Position numbers and translations under genes: made by a program. Shown here piece after piece: positions 25,862 through 37,363 of a DNA stretch of 64,000 nucleotides. Positions within the stretch are counted from its first letter, which is position 1. The number at the start of each line of letters is the position of its first letter. Source of the DNA: Hermodice carunculata (taxonomy: Eukaryota; Annelida; Polychaeta; Eunicida; Amphinomidae); NCBI GenBank assembly GCA_964020975.1, contig OZ026618.1:33345949-33409948 (forward strand), written 5' to 3'. The notes under the pieces are model-generated. The model was not told the DNA's origin. It made no database searches and saw only the letters and a program-made list of their open reading frames with translations.

Positions 25862-28319
25862 TAATCTGTGTTTTTCTTTTTTTTTTTTTGGTTTTGTTTG
25901 TTTGTTTGTTTTTTGTGTTTTTTTTGGTTTTTTATTTTGTTTTTTGTTTTTGCTTCTAACAATGTGTCTTATTTCCATTTTCTGTTTTGCAGTGCATCAA
26001 TTGACACAATAGATAGATCACCAGCAATTACATGACCATCATGATTAGAAATATAGAGCAAATTATGACATGGGTTTGGGTATTTTTTAAAGTCATATAA
26101 ATGAAATTCTTCTAACAAGTTTTATGTGGTTATATATCTCGGACACACTGGTTTTGGTACCTTTGTATGAACTTATGGAGTAACACTATCAAGGAAAGCT
26201 GGTATGCATGATTGAACCTTCCTATTGTGTAACATATGGGTCAGATCTATGTTATGAACACCCCTCATAATATATTCATTAAATGAAATCATCCATCCTT
26301 TAGAAAATGATCTCGTGGTTGCTCGGTTCTCTGCAGCAAAACAAATGTAGTCGTGTTGCTACAAGCTCATGTAGTTTTCTGATAACAACCAGGAAACCAC
26401 TGTTACGACTTACGATGAACCTGAGGGAAGGGACAACTTGTTATCATACCCGGATTTTCAGTGAAAGTGTCAATAGTTATGCTTCGGTATGTCTTATTTT
26501 CAAAATGGATAAGTGTTGCGCTTATGGGTAGCAAAAGTTTACCTGCCTGGATCAGGCATGCTTTGCACTGAAAAAAAAAAAAAAAAAAAAAAAAAACCCA
26601 CAAAAAAACTTACAAATGTGCAATTTAAGGAAGGCTACCATATGCACTGATTCTGAGCAGTGCAATTAGGACTGCATGAGTTTTGCTTGGATGACGGAAA
26701 AACAAGCCCCCCTTTAAGAACATGTAAAATGCCAATTCATTTTCTTATTTCTTGTTGTTTGTCAAAATGGTATCAGTTGCTCATTACTGGTTGCATGTAG
26801 TATAAACGTGAGATTTGAAGACATTATCTGGCTCGTAAATAATTATATCTGTCATGTTTAGGTAATGTGCATCAATGCTGTTGTTCAATTTTAGTTTTTT
26901 TTTATTCTGCAACTTCATAAACGGGCTTCATACGTTCTCTACGCAACGCACTGAAACAATTTTTTTATTTTTTTCTTTGCATGCCTTTAGGTGTTCATCT
27001 GCGTTATGTTAGCACAGATTGTTTATGTAGAATCCAGTTTGCATTCGCAGACACATTTTGGCTGGCATAACAGAAGATTTGCAACTATGTGGGCACCAAC
27101 ATTTTGCTTCTCTTTGTGCAAGAACCTGCATGTATGTAAATATAATTTGTTAACAATTTCGGAAGGAATTCATCTTTTACATAATAGGAAATCACATCGC
27201 AAACCCATAGCCTTGAAAGTTTCAAGGTATATAAATGAATGAATGAATGAATAAATAAATAAAATAAATAAATATATAAATATATCTTTATTCCATTTGG
27301 TTGAATTAATGACATTTTTATAAAACATGTCTCCTATGCATTGGCAATGTACAGTGAATTTTGAACACCAACAATAATGAAACCCCTTGCAATATATCCT
27401 TTGAGCGGCATATGAATGCTCTGAATTGCCCAGTCATGCTGAGTTTAAAACAATAACCATCAAAAAACACATCGAATGGTAGCCCTTTAGGTGACAAGGA
27501 CCAGAAAGGTATTCGGAAAAAGGCTTGTTCTTTCAAAGATACAATTAATGATTTTAATGGAGGTTACATTATATTTTACATACACTGTTTTTTCTGGCCT
27601 ATATGTTTTCTAAAGGATTAGGGTTTGTAGCTAATGAAAAATATTTCACAAATTAAGAGCATCAGCTTAAAATTCCCAGTTGCCTTTTATGGGCAACTGT
27701 CTGTCTTAAGTACAGAGTAAAAATTATTTCTTTACACTTGTATTGAAAGCTGAAAGTTGATGTTTTAACAAGTGTTGAATATCTGCCTTTTGCTTCGTTT
27801 GATTGTGTTCTCATCCTTCAGTCGAAATTAAAATATGTGGACAATCGTTTTATGAACTAGTGGTTAAACATTTGAAATTAAGTAGCCTTGTGAATATGTC
27901 TGTCACAAATGAGGACAGATGTGGACAGTTTTATGACAAAATAAAATCAAATTGTTGCAAACATATATGACGTAGTACGTACATTTGTTTTCTTCAAAAT
28001 AGATAGAAATCAAAGCATTGCAAAGCAAGCTGTTATCTACCAAAATGTCCAACCGTTTTCTGAGACCCACCAAGAACATCAACGGTGAGGAAAGTAGATG
28101 TTTTTTCACAAGACCTGACATTATTCACTAAAATTGACCGACCCAAATAAATTTGGTCGCATTATAAACTGTTCAATATCAATCATTAAAAATTAAGTAA
28201 ATAAATAAATAAATAAATGAATGAATGAATGAATGAATGAATGAATGAATGAATGAATGAATGAATGAATGAATAAATAAATAAATTAATAAATAAATGT
28301 ATGCTTTTTGCAAATTCTA
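25862..28319 (+). repeat. 2.45-kb tandem unit, copy 1
   Basis: Direct repeat of 2,458 bp, beginning TAATCTGTGTTTT and a T/G-rich tract and ending in an (AATG/AATA)n microsatellite and GCAAATTCTA. In its first half it differs from copies 2 and 3 at many single positions, e.g. near 26095, 26183, 26347, 26415, 26657 and 26924. In its last third it matches copy 2 and not copy 3. It has its own A-run at about 26571-26597, where the others carry AAAC units. No coding sequence is recognisable; short frames recur in each copy only because the DNA is repeated. Confidence 0.97.
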
Positions 28320-30766
28320 TAATCTGTGTTTTCCTTTTTTTTTTTTTTTGGTTTTGTTTGTTTGTTTGTTTTTTGTGGGTTTTTTTTGGTTTTTTGTTTT
28401 GTTTTTTGTTTTTGCTTCTAACAATGTGTCTTATCTCCATTTTCTGTTTTGCAGTGCATCAATTGACACAATAGATAGATCACCAGCAATTACATGACCA
28501 TCATGATTAGAAATATAGAGCAAATTATGACATGGGTTTGGGTATTTTTTAAAGTCATAAAAATGAAATTCTTCTAACAAGTTTTATGTGGTTATATATC
28601 TCGGACACACTGGTTTTGGTACCTTTGTATGAACTTATGGAGTAGCACTATCAAGGAAAGCTGGTATGCATGATTGAACCTTCCTATTGTGTAACATATG
28701 GGTCAGATCTATGTTATGAACACCCCTCATAATATATTCATTAAATGAAATCATCCATCCTTTAGAAAATGATCTCGTGGTTGCTCGGTTCTCTGCAGCA
28801 AAACAAATGTGGTCGTGTTGCTACAAGCTCATGTAGTTTTCTGATAACAACCAGGAAACCACTGTTACGACTTACAATGAACCTGAGGGAAGGGACAACT
28901 TGTTATCATACCCGGATTTTCAGTGAAAGTGTCAATAGTTATGCTTCGGTATGTCTTATTTTCAAAATGGATAAGTGTTGCGCATATGGGTAGCAAAAGT
29001 TTACCTGCCTGGATCAGGCATGCTTTGCACTGAAAAAAAAACAAACAAACAAAAAAACCACAAAAAACAACTTACAAATGTGCAATTTAAGGAAGGCTAC
29101 CATATGCACTGATTCTGAGCAGCGCAATTAGGACTGCATGAGTTTTGCTTGGATGACGGAAAAACAAGCCCCCCTTTAAGAACATGTAAAATGCCAATTC
29201 ATTTTCTTATTTCTTGTTGTTTGTCAAAATGGTATCAGTTGCTCATTACTGGTTGCATGTAGTATAAACGTGAGATTTGAAGACATTATCTGGCTTGTAA
29301 ATAATTATATCTGTCATGTTTAGGTAATGTGCATCAATGCTGTTGTTCAATTTTAGTTTTTTTTATTCTGCAACTTCACAAACGGGCTTCATACGTTCTC
29401 TACGCAACGCACTGAAACAATTTTTTTTTCTTTGCATGCCTTTAGGTGTTCATCTGCGTTATGTTAGCACAGATTGTTTATGTAGAATCCAGTTTGCATT
29501 CGCAGACACATTTTGGCTGGCATAACAGAAGATTTGCAACTATGTGGGCACCAACATTTTGCTTCTCTTTGTGCAAGAACCTGCATGTATGTAAATATAA
29601 TTTGTTAACAATTTCGGAAGGAATTCATCTTTTACATAATAGGAAATCACATCGCAAACCCATAGCCTTGAAAGTTTCAAGGTATATAAATGAATGAATG
29701 AATGAATAAATAAATAAAATAAATAAATATATAAATATATCTTTATTCCATTTGGTTGAATTAATGACATTTTTATAAAACATGTCTCCTATGCATTGGC
29801 AATGTACAGTGAATTTTGAACACCAACAATAATGAAACCCCTTGCAATATATCCTTTGAGCGGCATATGAATGCTCTGAATTGCCCAGTCATGCTGAGTT
29901 TAAAACAATAACCATCAAAAAACACATCGAATGGTAGCCCTTTAGGTGACAAGGACCAGAAAGGTATTCGGAAAAAGGCTTGTTCTTTCAAAGATACAAT
30001 TAATGATTTTAATGGAGGTTACATTATATTTTACATACACTGTTTTTTCTGGCCTATATGTTTTCTAAAGGATTAGGGTTTGTAGCTAATGAAAAATATT
30101 TCACAAATTAAGAGCATCAGCTTAAAATTCCCAGTTGCCTTTTATGGGCAACTGTCTGTCTTAAGTACAGAGTAAAAATTATTTCTTTACACTTGTATTG
30201 AAAGCTGAAAGTTGATGTTTTAACAAGTGTTGAATATCTGCCTTTTGCTTCGTTTGATTGTGTTCTCATCCTTCAGTCGAAATTAAAATATGTGGACAAT
30301 CGTTTTATGAACTAGTGGTTAAACATTTGAAATTAAGTAGCCTTGTGAATATGTCTGTCACAAATGAGGACAGATGTGGACAGTTTTATGACAAAATAAA
30401 ATCAAATTGTTGCAAACATATATGACGTAGTACGTACATTTGTTTTCTTCAAAATAGATAGAAATCAAAGCATTGCAAAGCAAGCTGTTATCTACCAAAA
30501 TGTCCAACCGTTTTCTGAGACCCACCAAGAACATCAACGGTGAGGAAAGTAGATGTTTTTTCACAAGACCTGACATTATTCACTAAAATTGACCGACCCA
30601 AATAAATTTGGTCGCATTATAAACTGTTCAATATCAATCATTAAAAATTAAGTAAATAAATAAATAAATAAATGAATGAATGAATGAATGAATGAATGAA
30701 TGAATGAATGAATGAATGAATAAATAAATAAATTAATAAATAAATGTATGCTTTTTGCAAATTCTA
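28320..30766 (+). repeat. 2.45-kb tandem unit, copy 2 (chimeric)
   Basis: Direct repeat of 2,447 bp. Its first half carries copy 3's diagnostic bases and its last third carries copy 1's. The switch lies between about 29426 and 30222. I saw no base private to this copy except homopolymer lengths. Confidence 0.97.
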
Positions 30767-33100
30767 TAATCTGTGTTTTCCTTTTTTTTTTTTTTTTGGT
30801 TTTGTTTGTTTGTTTGTTTTTTGTGGGTTTTTTTTGGTTTTTTGTTTTGTTTTTTGTTTTTGCTTCTAACAATGTGTCTTATCTCCATTTTCTGTTTTGC
30901 AGTGCATCAATTGACACAATAGATAGATCACCAGCAATTACATGACCATCATGATTAGAAATATAGAGCAAATTATGACATGGGTTTGGGTATTTTTTAA
31001 AGTCATAAAAATGAAATTCTTCTAACAAGTTTTATGTGGTTATATATCTCGGACACACTGGTTTTGGTACCTTTGTATGAACTTATGGAGTAGCACTATC
31101 AAGGAAAGCTGGTATGCATGATTGAACCTTCCTATTGTGTAACATATGGGTCAGATCTATGTTATGAACACCCCTCATAATATATTCATTAAATGAAATC
31201 ATCCATCCTTTAGAAAATGATCTCGTGGTTGCTCGGTTCTCTGCAGCAAAACAAATGTGGTCGTGTTGCTACAAGCTCATGTAGTTTTCTGATAACAACC
31301 AGGAAACCACTGTTACGACTTACAATGAACCTGAGGGAAGGGACAACTTGTTATCATACCCGGATTTTCAGTGAAAGTGTCAATAGTTATGCTTCGGTAT
31401 GTCTTATTTTCAAAATGGATAAGTGTTGCGCATATGGGTAGCAAAAGTTTACCTGCCTGGATCAGGCATGCTTTGCACTGAAAAAAAAACAAACAAACAA
31501 AAAAACCACAAAAAACAACTTACAAATGTGCAATTTAAGGAAGGCTACCATATGCACTGATTCTGAGCAGCGCAATTAGGACTGCATGAGTTTTGCTTGG
31601 ATGACGGAAAAACAAGCCCCCCTTTAAGAACATGTAAAATGCCAATTCATTTTCTTATTTCTTGTTGTTTGTCAAAATGGTATCAGTTGCTCATTACTGG
31701 TTGCATGTAGTATAAACGTGAGATTTGAAGACATTATCTGGCTTGTAAATAATTATATCTGTCATGTTTAGGTAATGTGCATCAATGCTGTTGTTCAATT
31801 TTAGTTTTTTTTATTCTGCAACTTCACAAACGGGCTTCATACGTTCTCTACGCAACGCACTGAAACAATTTTTTTTTCTTTGCATGCCTTTAGGTGTTCA
31901 TCTGCGTTATGTTAGCACAGATTGTTTATGTAGAATCCAGTTTGCATTCGCAGACACATTTTGGCTGGCATAACAGAAGATTTGCAACTATGTGGGCACC
32001 AACATTTTGCTTCTCTTTGTGCAAGAACCTGCATGTATGTAAATATAATTTGTTAACAATTTCGGAAGGAATTCATCTTTTACATAATAGGAAATCACAT
32101 CGCAAACCCATAGCCTTGAAAGTTTCAAGGTATATAAATGAATGAATGAATGAATAAATAAATAAAATAAATAAATATATAAATATATCTTTATTCCATT
32201 TGGTTGAATTAATGACATTTTTATAAAACATGTCTCCTATGCATTGGCAATGTACAGTGAATTTTGAACACCAACAATAATGAAACCCCTTGCAATATAT
32301 CCTTTGAGCGGCATATGAATGCTCTGAATTGCCCAGTCATGCTGAGTTTAAAACAATAACCATCAAAAAACACATCGAATGGTAGCCCTTTAGGTGACAA
32401 GGACCAGAAAGGTATTCGGAAAAAGGCTTGTTCTTTCAAAGATACAATTAATGATTTTAATGGAGGTTACATTATATTTTACATACACTGTTTTTTCTGG
32501 CCTATATGTTTTCTAAAGGATTAGGGTTTGTAGCTAATGAAAAATATTTCACAAATTAAGAGCATCAGCTTAAAATTCCCAGTTGCCTTTTATGGGCAAC
32601 TGTCTGTCTTAAGTACAGAGTAAAAATTATTTCTTTACACTTGTATTGAAAGCTGAAAGTTGATGTTTTAATAAGTGTTGGATATCTGCCTTTTGCTTCG
32701 TTTGATTGTGTTCTCATCCTTCAGTCGAAATTAAAATATGTGGGCAATCGTTTTATGAACTAGTGGTTAAACATTTGAAATTAAGTAGCCTTGTGAATAT
32801 GTCTGTCACAAATGAGGACAGATGTGGACAGTTTTATGACAAAATAAAATCAAATTGTCGCAAACATATATGACCTAGTACGTACATCTGTTATCTTCAA
32901 AATAGATAGAAATCAAAGCATTGCAAAGCAAGCTGTTATCTACCAAAATGTCCAACCGTTTTCTGAGACCCACCAAGAACATCAACGGTGAGGAAAGTAG
33001 ATGTTTTTTCACAAGACCTGACATTATTCACTAAAATTGACCTACCCAAATAAATTTGGTAGCATTATAAACTGTTCAATATCAATCATTAAAAATTAAG

Positions 33101-33131
<31 letters not shown>

Positions 33132-33170
33132 ATGAATAAATGAATGAATGAATGAATGAATAAATAAATA

Positions 33171-33207
<37 letters not shown>

Positions 33208-33208
33208 C

Positions 33209-33269
<61 letters not shown>

Positions 33270-33323
33270 GATAGATAAATAAATAAATAAATAAATAGAT
33301 AAATAAATAAATAAATAAACAGA

Positions 33324-33386
<63 letters not shown>

Positions 33387-33408
33387 ATGTATGGTTTTTG
33401 CAAATTCT
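30767..33408 (+). repeat. 2.45-kb tandem unit, copy 3
   Basis: Direct repeat of 2,642 bp, longer only because its terminal microsatellite has expanded. Its last third has private bases (near 32672, 32680, 32743, 32859, 32874, 32887, 33043 and 33061) absent from copies 1 and 2. Similarity to the other copies ends at GCAAATTCT before 33409. Confidence 0.97.
33095..33388. repeat. Compound (AAAT)n/(AATG)n/(GATA)n microsatellite
   Basis: The terminal microsatellite of copy 3. Copies 1 and 2 hold only about 100 bp of AATG/AATA here. Copy 3 has about 290 bp with a (GATA)n block in the middle that the others lack. Long Leu-Phe-Ile-Tyr frames across it are artefacts. Confidence 0.95.
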
Positions 33409-33890
33409 GCAAAGACCAGGCACCTGAGCTTGGGGAAGCTGAACGATAGTAAACCATCAGAATTTTGTGTGCCAGAGGAAGAGTCCCTGAAAGACTGGAT
33501 GTAAACATAAAAAAGGTCTTAGGCCTTACCACTGACGGTGCATTATTATGGCCAGTAAGGTAAACAAAGTAACATATGTGTCTGCAAAAATTAACCCCTT
33601 CTGTGTGACTGTCCATTGTGTATGTTATTGCTTGGCAGTGTCAGCCACTGAGGCAAGCTATGAGGTCCTATGTACAGCAATCTAAGAGTGCAGCATTTTC
33701 TGTTTGTATCACTCTGTTCCAACTCTTAGCAGCAGAATGGGTTCAACGAGCTGGCTGCCATATTGGAACTGGACTTAGTCAAATTAACACAGTGCTCGAA
33801 AATAAGATAATTGCTACTGGGAACAACTTGAAAGCCAGCATATAGAACGTCCCGGTTCTTTAATTTCATTGCAAAAATTGTAAACTTAAG
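33409..33890. other. Right flank of the array
   Basis: Unique-looking sequence. A 75-codon plus-strand frame (33618-33845) has a fairly protein-like composition but no match that I know. Confidence 0.4.
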
Positions 33891-33904
33891 AGCAGATAAC
33901 TAAA

Positions 33905-34400
33905 TGTAAAATTATACATAATTTTAGCATTTTCTTAATGCTGGTGAGTATAAGTCCTCGATTCTGGAAGTAAATGCCGGTGGAGTACATATACTGCATA
34001 GCGTTGTTGATATGGCACTCGCACATAGCTACCTCCATTGAGCCATTATTATTAAGAATGGGGATCTGGTCCAGTGAATACGTGCGTTTCCTATTTCAGC
34101 TGGACGACCGGTAACAAAGGTTGCAAATTCATGTCTCGCTCATTCAGAACATAAAATATAAGTTTGGCATTTCCTTAATGCTGGTGGATTTAAGTCGCTG
34201 ATTCTAAAAAAATAAATGCCGATACCATACATATATTGTATAACTGTGTTGATATGGCACTCACACAAAACTACTTCCATTGGACCATTCTTTTAAAGAA
34301 TGTGGATTTGGTCCAGTGGAAATGTGCGTTTCCCATTTCTGCTAGGCGACCGGTGCCATAGGTTGCAAGTTCGAGTCTTGCTCCTTCAGAACATAAAATT
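33905..34400 (+). mobile_element. Tandem pair of tRNA-like SINE units
   Basis: Two diverged direct copies, about 240 bp apart, share a leader (CTTAATGCTGGTG...) and a tRNA-like body. In the second copy TGGTCCAGTGG (34309-34319) fits the Pol III A-box consensus fully. AGTTCGAGTCT (34368-34378) is a B-box with two differences. The T-arm GCAAG-TTCGAGT-CTTGC (34365-34381) pairs perfectly. A-to-B spacing is about 50 nt, as in tRNAs. The acceptor stem does not pair well, so this is not a working tRNA gene. The first copy (body about 34068-34140) is more decayed. Inferred to be a tRNA-derived SINE in tandem. Confidence 0.6.
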
Positions 34401-35668
34401 CATGAATTTGGTTTGCTTGTATACATTTGATCCAATGTTATAGCTAATACATTGTTAATAGCCAATGCTGTTGCAAAGTTAGTTGATCTTCAAAGTGACA
34501 CATCATGTTTAAACACAATCGAAAGAAAATTAAGAGTGAGGACCTGACAATGCTTTGTCATATCGCAGGACATACTAATGAAAAGTTGGTAAAAGCATTT
34601 TATTGTAATGTATAAAGAAATTTTCACAGGCCTTTTTTCGCTATTGATGGTGCCCTTTTTTTGGTCCTTCATGGTGGCGATCATCTCAGAGCCTAACTTC
34701 GGCAGCACAAAACTATGGATATCAAAGGTTGTGTTCTGTCGACACGTGCAGTTATTCCAAAGGGCTTAATTAACGAGGGGAAACAAATAAAAAGGGCAAT
34801 TGCAGCGCATATCCGCTTCTGCCTACAATTTTACAAAGAATCATAACTCATGTGGCCTTTCTGCGATTCAAGTGAAGATTACAACACGACGAAAATGGTC
34901 AGTAACTAATCTGGCAATTTGATGCTGTGTAAGCGAAATATGAGGATGTTCTGATCTCATTATTTGACATTTTTCTCTCTCAGCGTGTTTGTAAAAGTTA
35001 TTCTATATTGCTTATTTCGGTACGTTTTATTCAGTAATTATTCGAGGCATATCAACATGGTTTGTTCTTTTCTTACAATTATTTCATTCTCTTTCTTTCT
35101 TTCTCTCTATCCTTCCTTCCTTTGTTTTCTTTGAGATTCTGTGCTACCAATTACGTCATGGTCACGGAAAGCAAAATTGAATATTGTCGTATAAATCCAG
35201 GGGCTATGGGCAAAACTGTTGCTTTCGTGAAACTTTGGACGTCGCTTCAAAAACATATTCAACATGAAAGAACCGATCTTATGGTATTAAGATATCAATG
35301 ATATATCTTCAAGAATGTATCAGGGATTTCTGTGACGGTTTTTAAGGGTGATGCAAAAATTGGAAAGCGTCTATTTTTTTTATATGGGGCAGTTTGCAAC
35401 ACTCTTTATTTTGATACGCATTTAAAAAGAGACTGATCATAGTGAGAAAACCACGGATATTGTTTTGCCCTCCAGAATTTTTTGGGCAAAAAGTTACACA
35501 ATTTGGAACTGTGCATTCCCGTGTCTATTTTCTACACAATTATCTCCAAAGCAATTTCGGTGATACAACGTTTACCACTGCACATGGAACAACAGCCCCA
35601 TATTCAATTTTAAATTTCGTGAACACACTGGCCAGGGAACAAAAGCCAAACGTGGGCTGTAGGGCAGC
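34401..35668. other. Intergenic, no gene seen
   Basis: Includes a short CTTT/CCTT run near 35085-35125. Small frames have no recognisable product. Confidence 0.45.
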
Positions 35669-35670
35669 TA

Positions 35671-37361
35671 TACTGAACCAAACAAATAACGTAACTTTTC
35701 ATTAGGGTTTATTTTCACATTGGAACTGTATTTAAAGTTCAGAAATATACAAACCGTTGTGAAATCGGTTTAAAATAATGCACCAAGTAGTGTGACCTCA
35801 AGGTCGAGTACCCTGACCTTGCCATGGGGTCATTGTCATGAATCAAGAGTGACTACAGCAGGCTATTTTATGCAAGTCTCTGACACCTGAAATTAAGGTT
35901 GCCAAGTCTTTGATTCTGGGACAGGAAAAGGCCACATTGAAATCAGCCCAAGCGTAACTGTGTGAGAGGATATGGGGCTTTCAAAGTTTGGTGGTTGTGC
36001 TGAATCAAGAACAACTGCAGGATTCAGTGTTACCCACGTGACTAAAACATTCGCACCTTTACTGGTTAGGTGTATTCCCTCACGGACAATAAAAGGGCAG
36101 CATGGGATTCATTTGGCACAGTATTCCAAGAACTATGGGTCGATTATCAACAGTAGATCGGGAGAGAGGAATTGGCATGCTACAGGCTGGTTTATCTGCA
36201 GCAGAGGTGGCAAGAAGACTGCAAGTCCACAAATCCACTATATCCAGACTTGCTACAAGATTCCAGGAGACTGGGGCCACAGCTGATAGACAGCGTCCTG
36301 GGAGACCAAGAGAAACCACACCTGCACAAGACAGACACATCAGGGTGTCACATCTGCGGAACAGAACTCGACCAGCTACTAGAACTACACAACAGACACC
36401 TGGCAGAACCAATGACAGAATATCTGCCCAGACAGTCCATAATGGACTATAAGAACACCATCTACATGCCAGGCGTCCTTACAGGGGTCAAATTTTGACA
36501 CAGGCAAGAAGGCAAGCCCGACGACAATGGGCTACTGCCCATACTTGCTGGACCCATCAACAGTGGAGGGATGTGCTATTCACCGATGAATCCCGCTTCA
36601 CCCTGTATCATGCAGATGGTAGGACACGTGTTTGGCGACGAAGGGGAAAACGCTACTCAGATGCCTGTGTGCTGGAAACCGATCGATTTGGAGGTCCATC
36701 AGTGATGGTGTGGGGTGTAATTTCATTCACAGCCAAAACCCAGCTATTCTTCATTGAAGGCAATCTTAACGCTGCCCGTTACAGGGATGAGATCCTTCAG
36801 CCTGTTGCTGTCCCTTTCATTAGACACCACCAACTCCACTTGCTTCAACAGGACAATGCTCGGCCCCATGCCGCTAGACTGACGATGGATTTTCTGCAAG
36901 GTGAAAGAATTAACGTTTTGCCATGGCCATCCTTCTCACCTGACATCAATCCCATTGAGCATCTTTAGGACTACCTTGACCAGTGTGTTCAGAGACGGGA
37001 TCCAGCCCCTGCCAACTGCCAGCAGCTTTGCCAGGCTCTTCAAGAAGAGTGGGATCGTGTGCCCGGCAGATGGTGCAGCGGCTAGTGTCATCCATGCACC
37101 GACGTTGCATAGCAGTTACAGATGCTGACGGTGGTCACACACAGTATTAGTGGACATGCCAATTTGTGAACTTTACAAATCAATGTTGCCCTGTTTATTG
37201 CCAGCTGGTCGCACCCTCGTTGACAGTTTCAAGTTTTTGTTTTCACATGTTATGCCAAAAAGACTGCAGAATATGGATCGAATTTGTTTCTGTGATATGA
37301 AAGTAACAATAAATATTTAAGTTAAAAAGTTTAAGGGTTGCGTTATTTGTTTGGTTCAGTG
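35671..37361 (+). mobile_element. Tc1/mariner-superfamily DNA transposon, end to end
   Basis: Ends are inverted repeats of about 25 bp. The left reads ACTGAACCAAACAAATAACG; the right, read on the other strand, carries the same string after a one-base difference at the tip. TA dinucleotides flank both ends (35669-35670 and 37362-37363). The element is 1,691 bp with one broken transposase gene in the middle and a long 5' leader of about 460 bp. Its complete ends show that it moved by cut-and-paste, not by fragment duplication. Confidence 0.9.
36135..37131 (+). pseudogene. Tc1-like transposase, DD34E, broken
   Basis: Begins MGRLSTVDRERG at 36135. Residues ~10-50 form the paired-type helix-turn-helix (AAEVARRLQVHKSTISRLA) followed by a GRPR linker, which would bind the terminal repeats. 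The DDE catalytic core is complete in outline: FTDES, then QQDNARPHA, then SPDINPIE, with exactly 34 residues between the second Asp and the Glu. The enzyme would cut and rejoin element ends at TA. Three defects are visible: an in-frame TAA at about 36450, a TAG at 36966 just after PIEHL (where the family has Trp), and a frameshift near 37065, after which the usual tail (SSMHRRCIAVTDADGGHT) reads in another frame. The copy is therefore inactive but could be mobilised in trans because its ends are intact. Confidence 0.92.
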
Positions 37362-37363
37362 TA

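Noticed and set aside
26307-32439. Sets of short frames conserved three times, looking like a small gene family
   Set aside because: Conserved only because the DNA is a recent tandem duplication. Frames on both strands are conserved equally, with no codon-position bias in the few differences.
33082-33616. Long Leu-Phe-Ile-Tyr frames on the minus strand
   Set aside because: Microsatellite translation at the end of repeat copy 3. The same applies to 18504-18797 and 28186-28440.
34301-34390. Functional tRNA gene
   Set aside because: T-arm and A box are good, but the acceptor stem does not pair and a diverged tandem copy shares a long non-tRNA leader, so a SINE is more likely.
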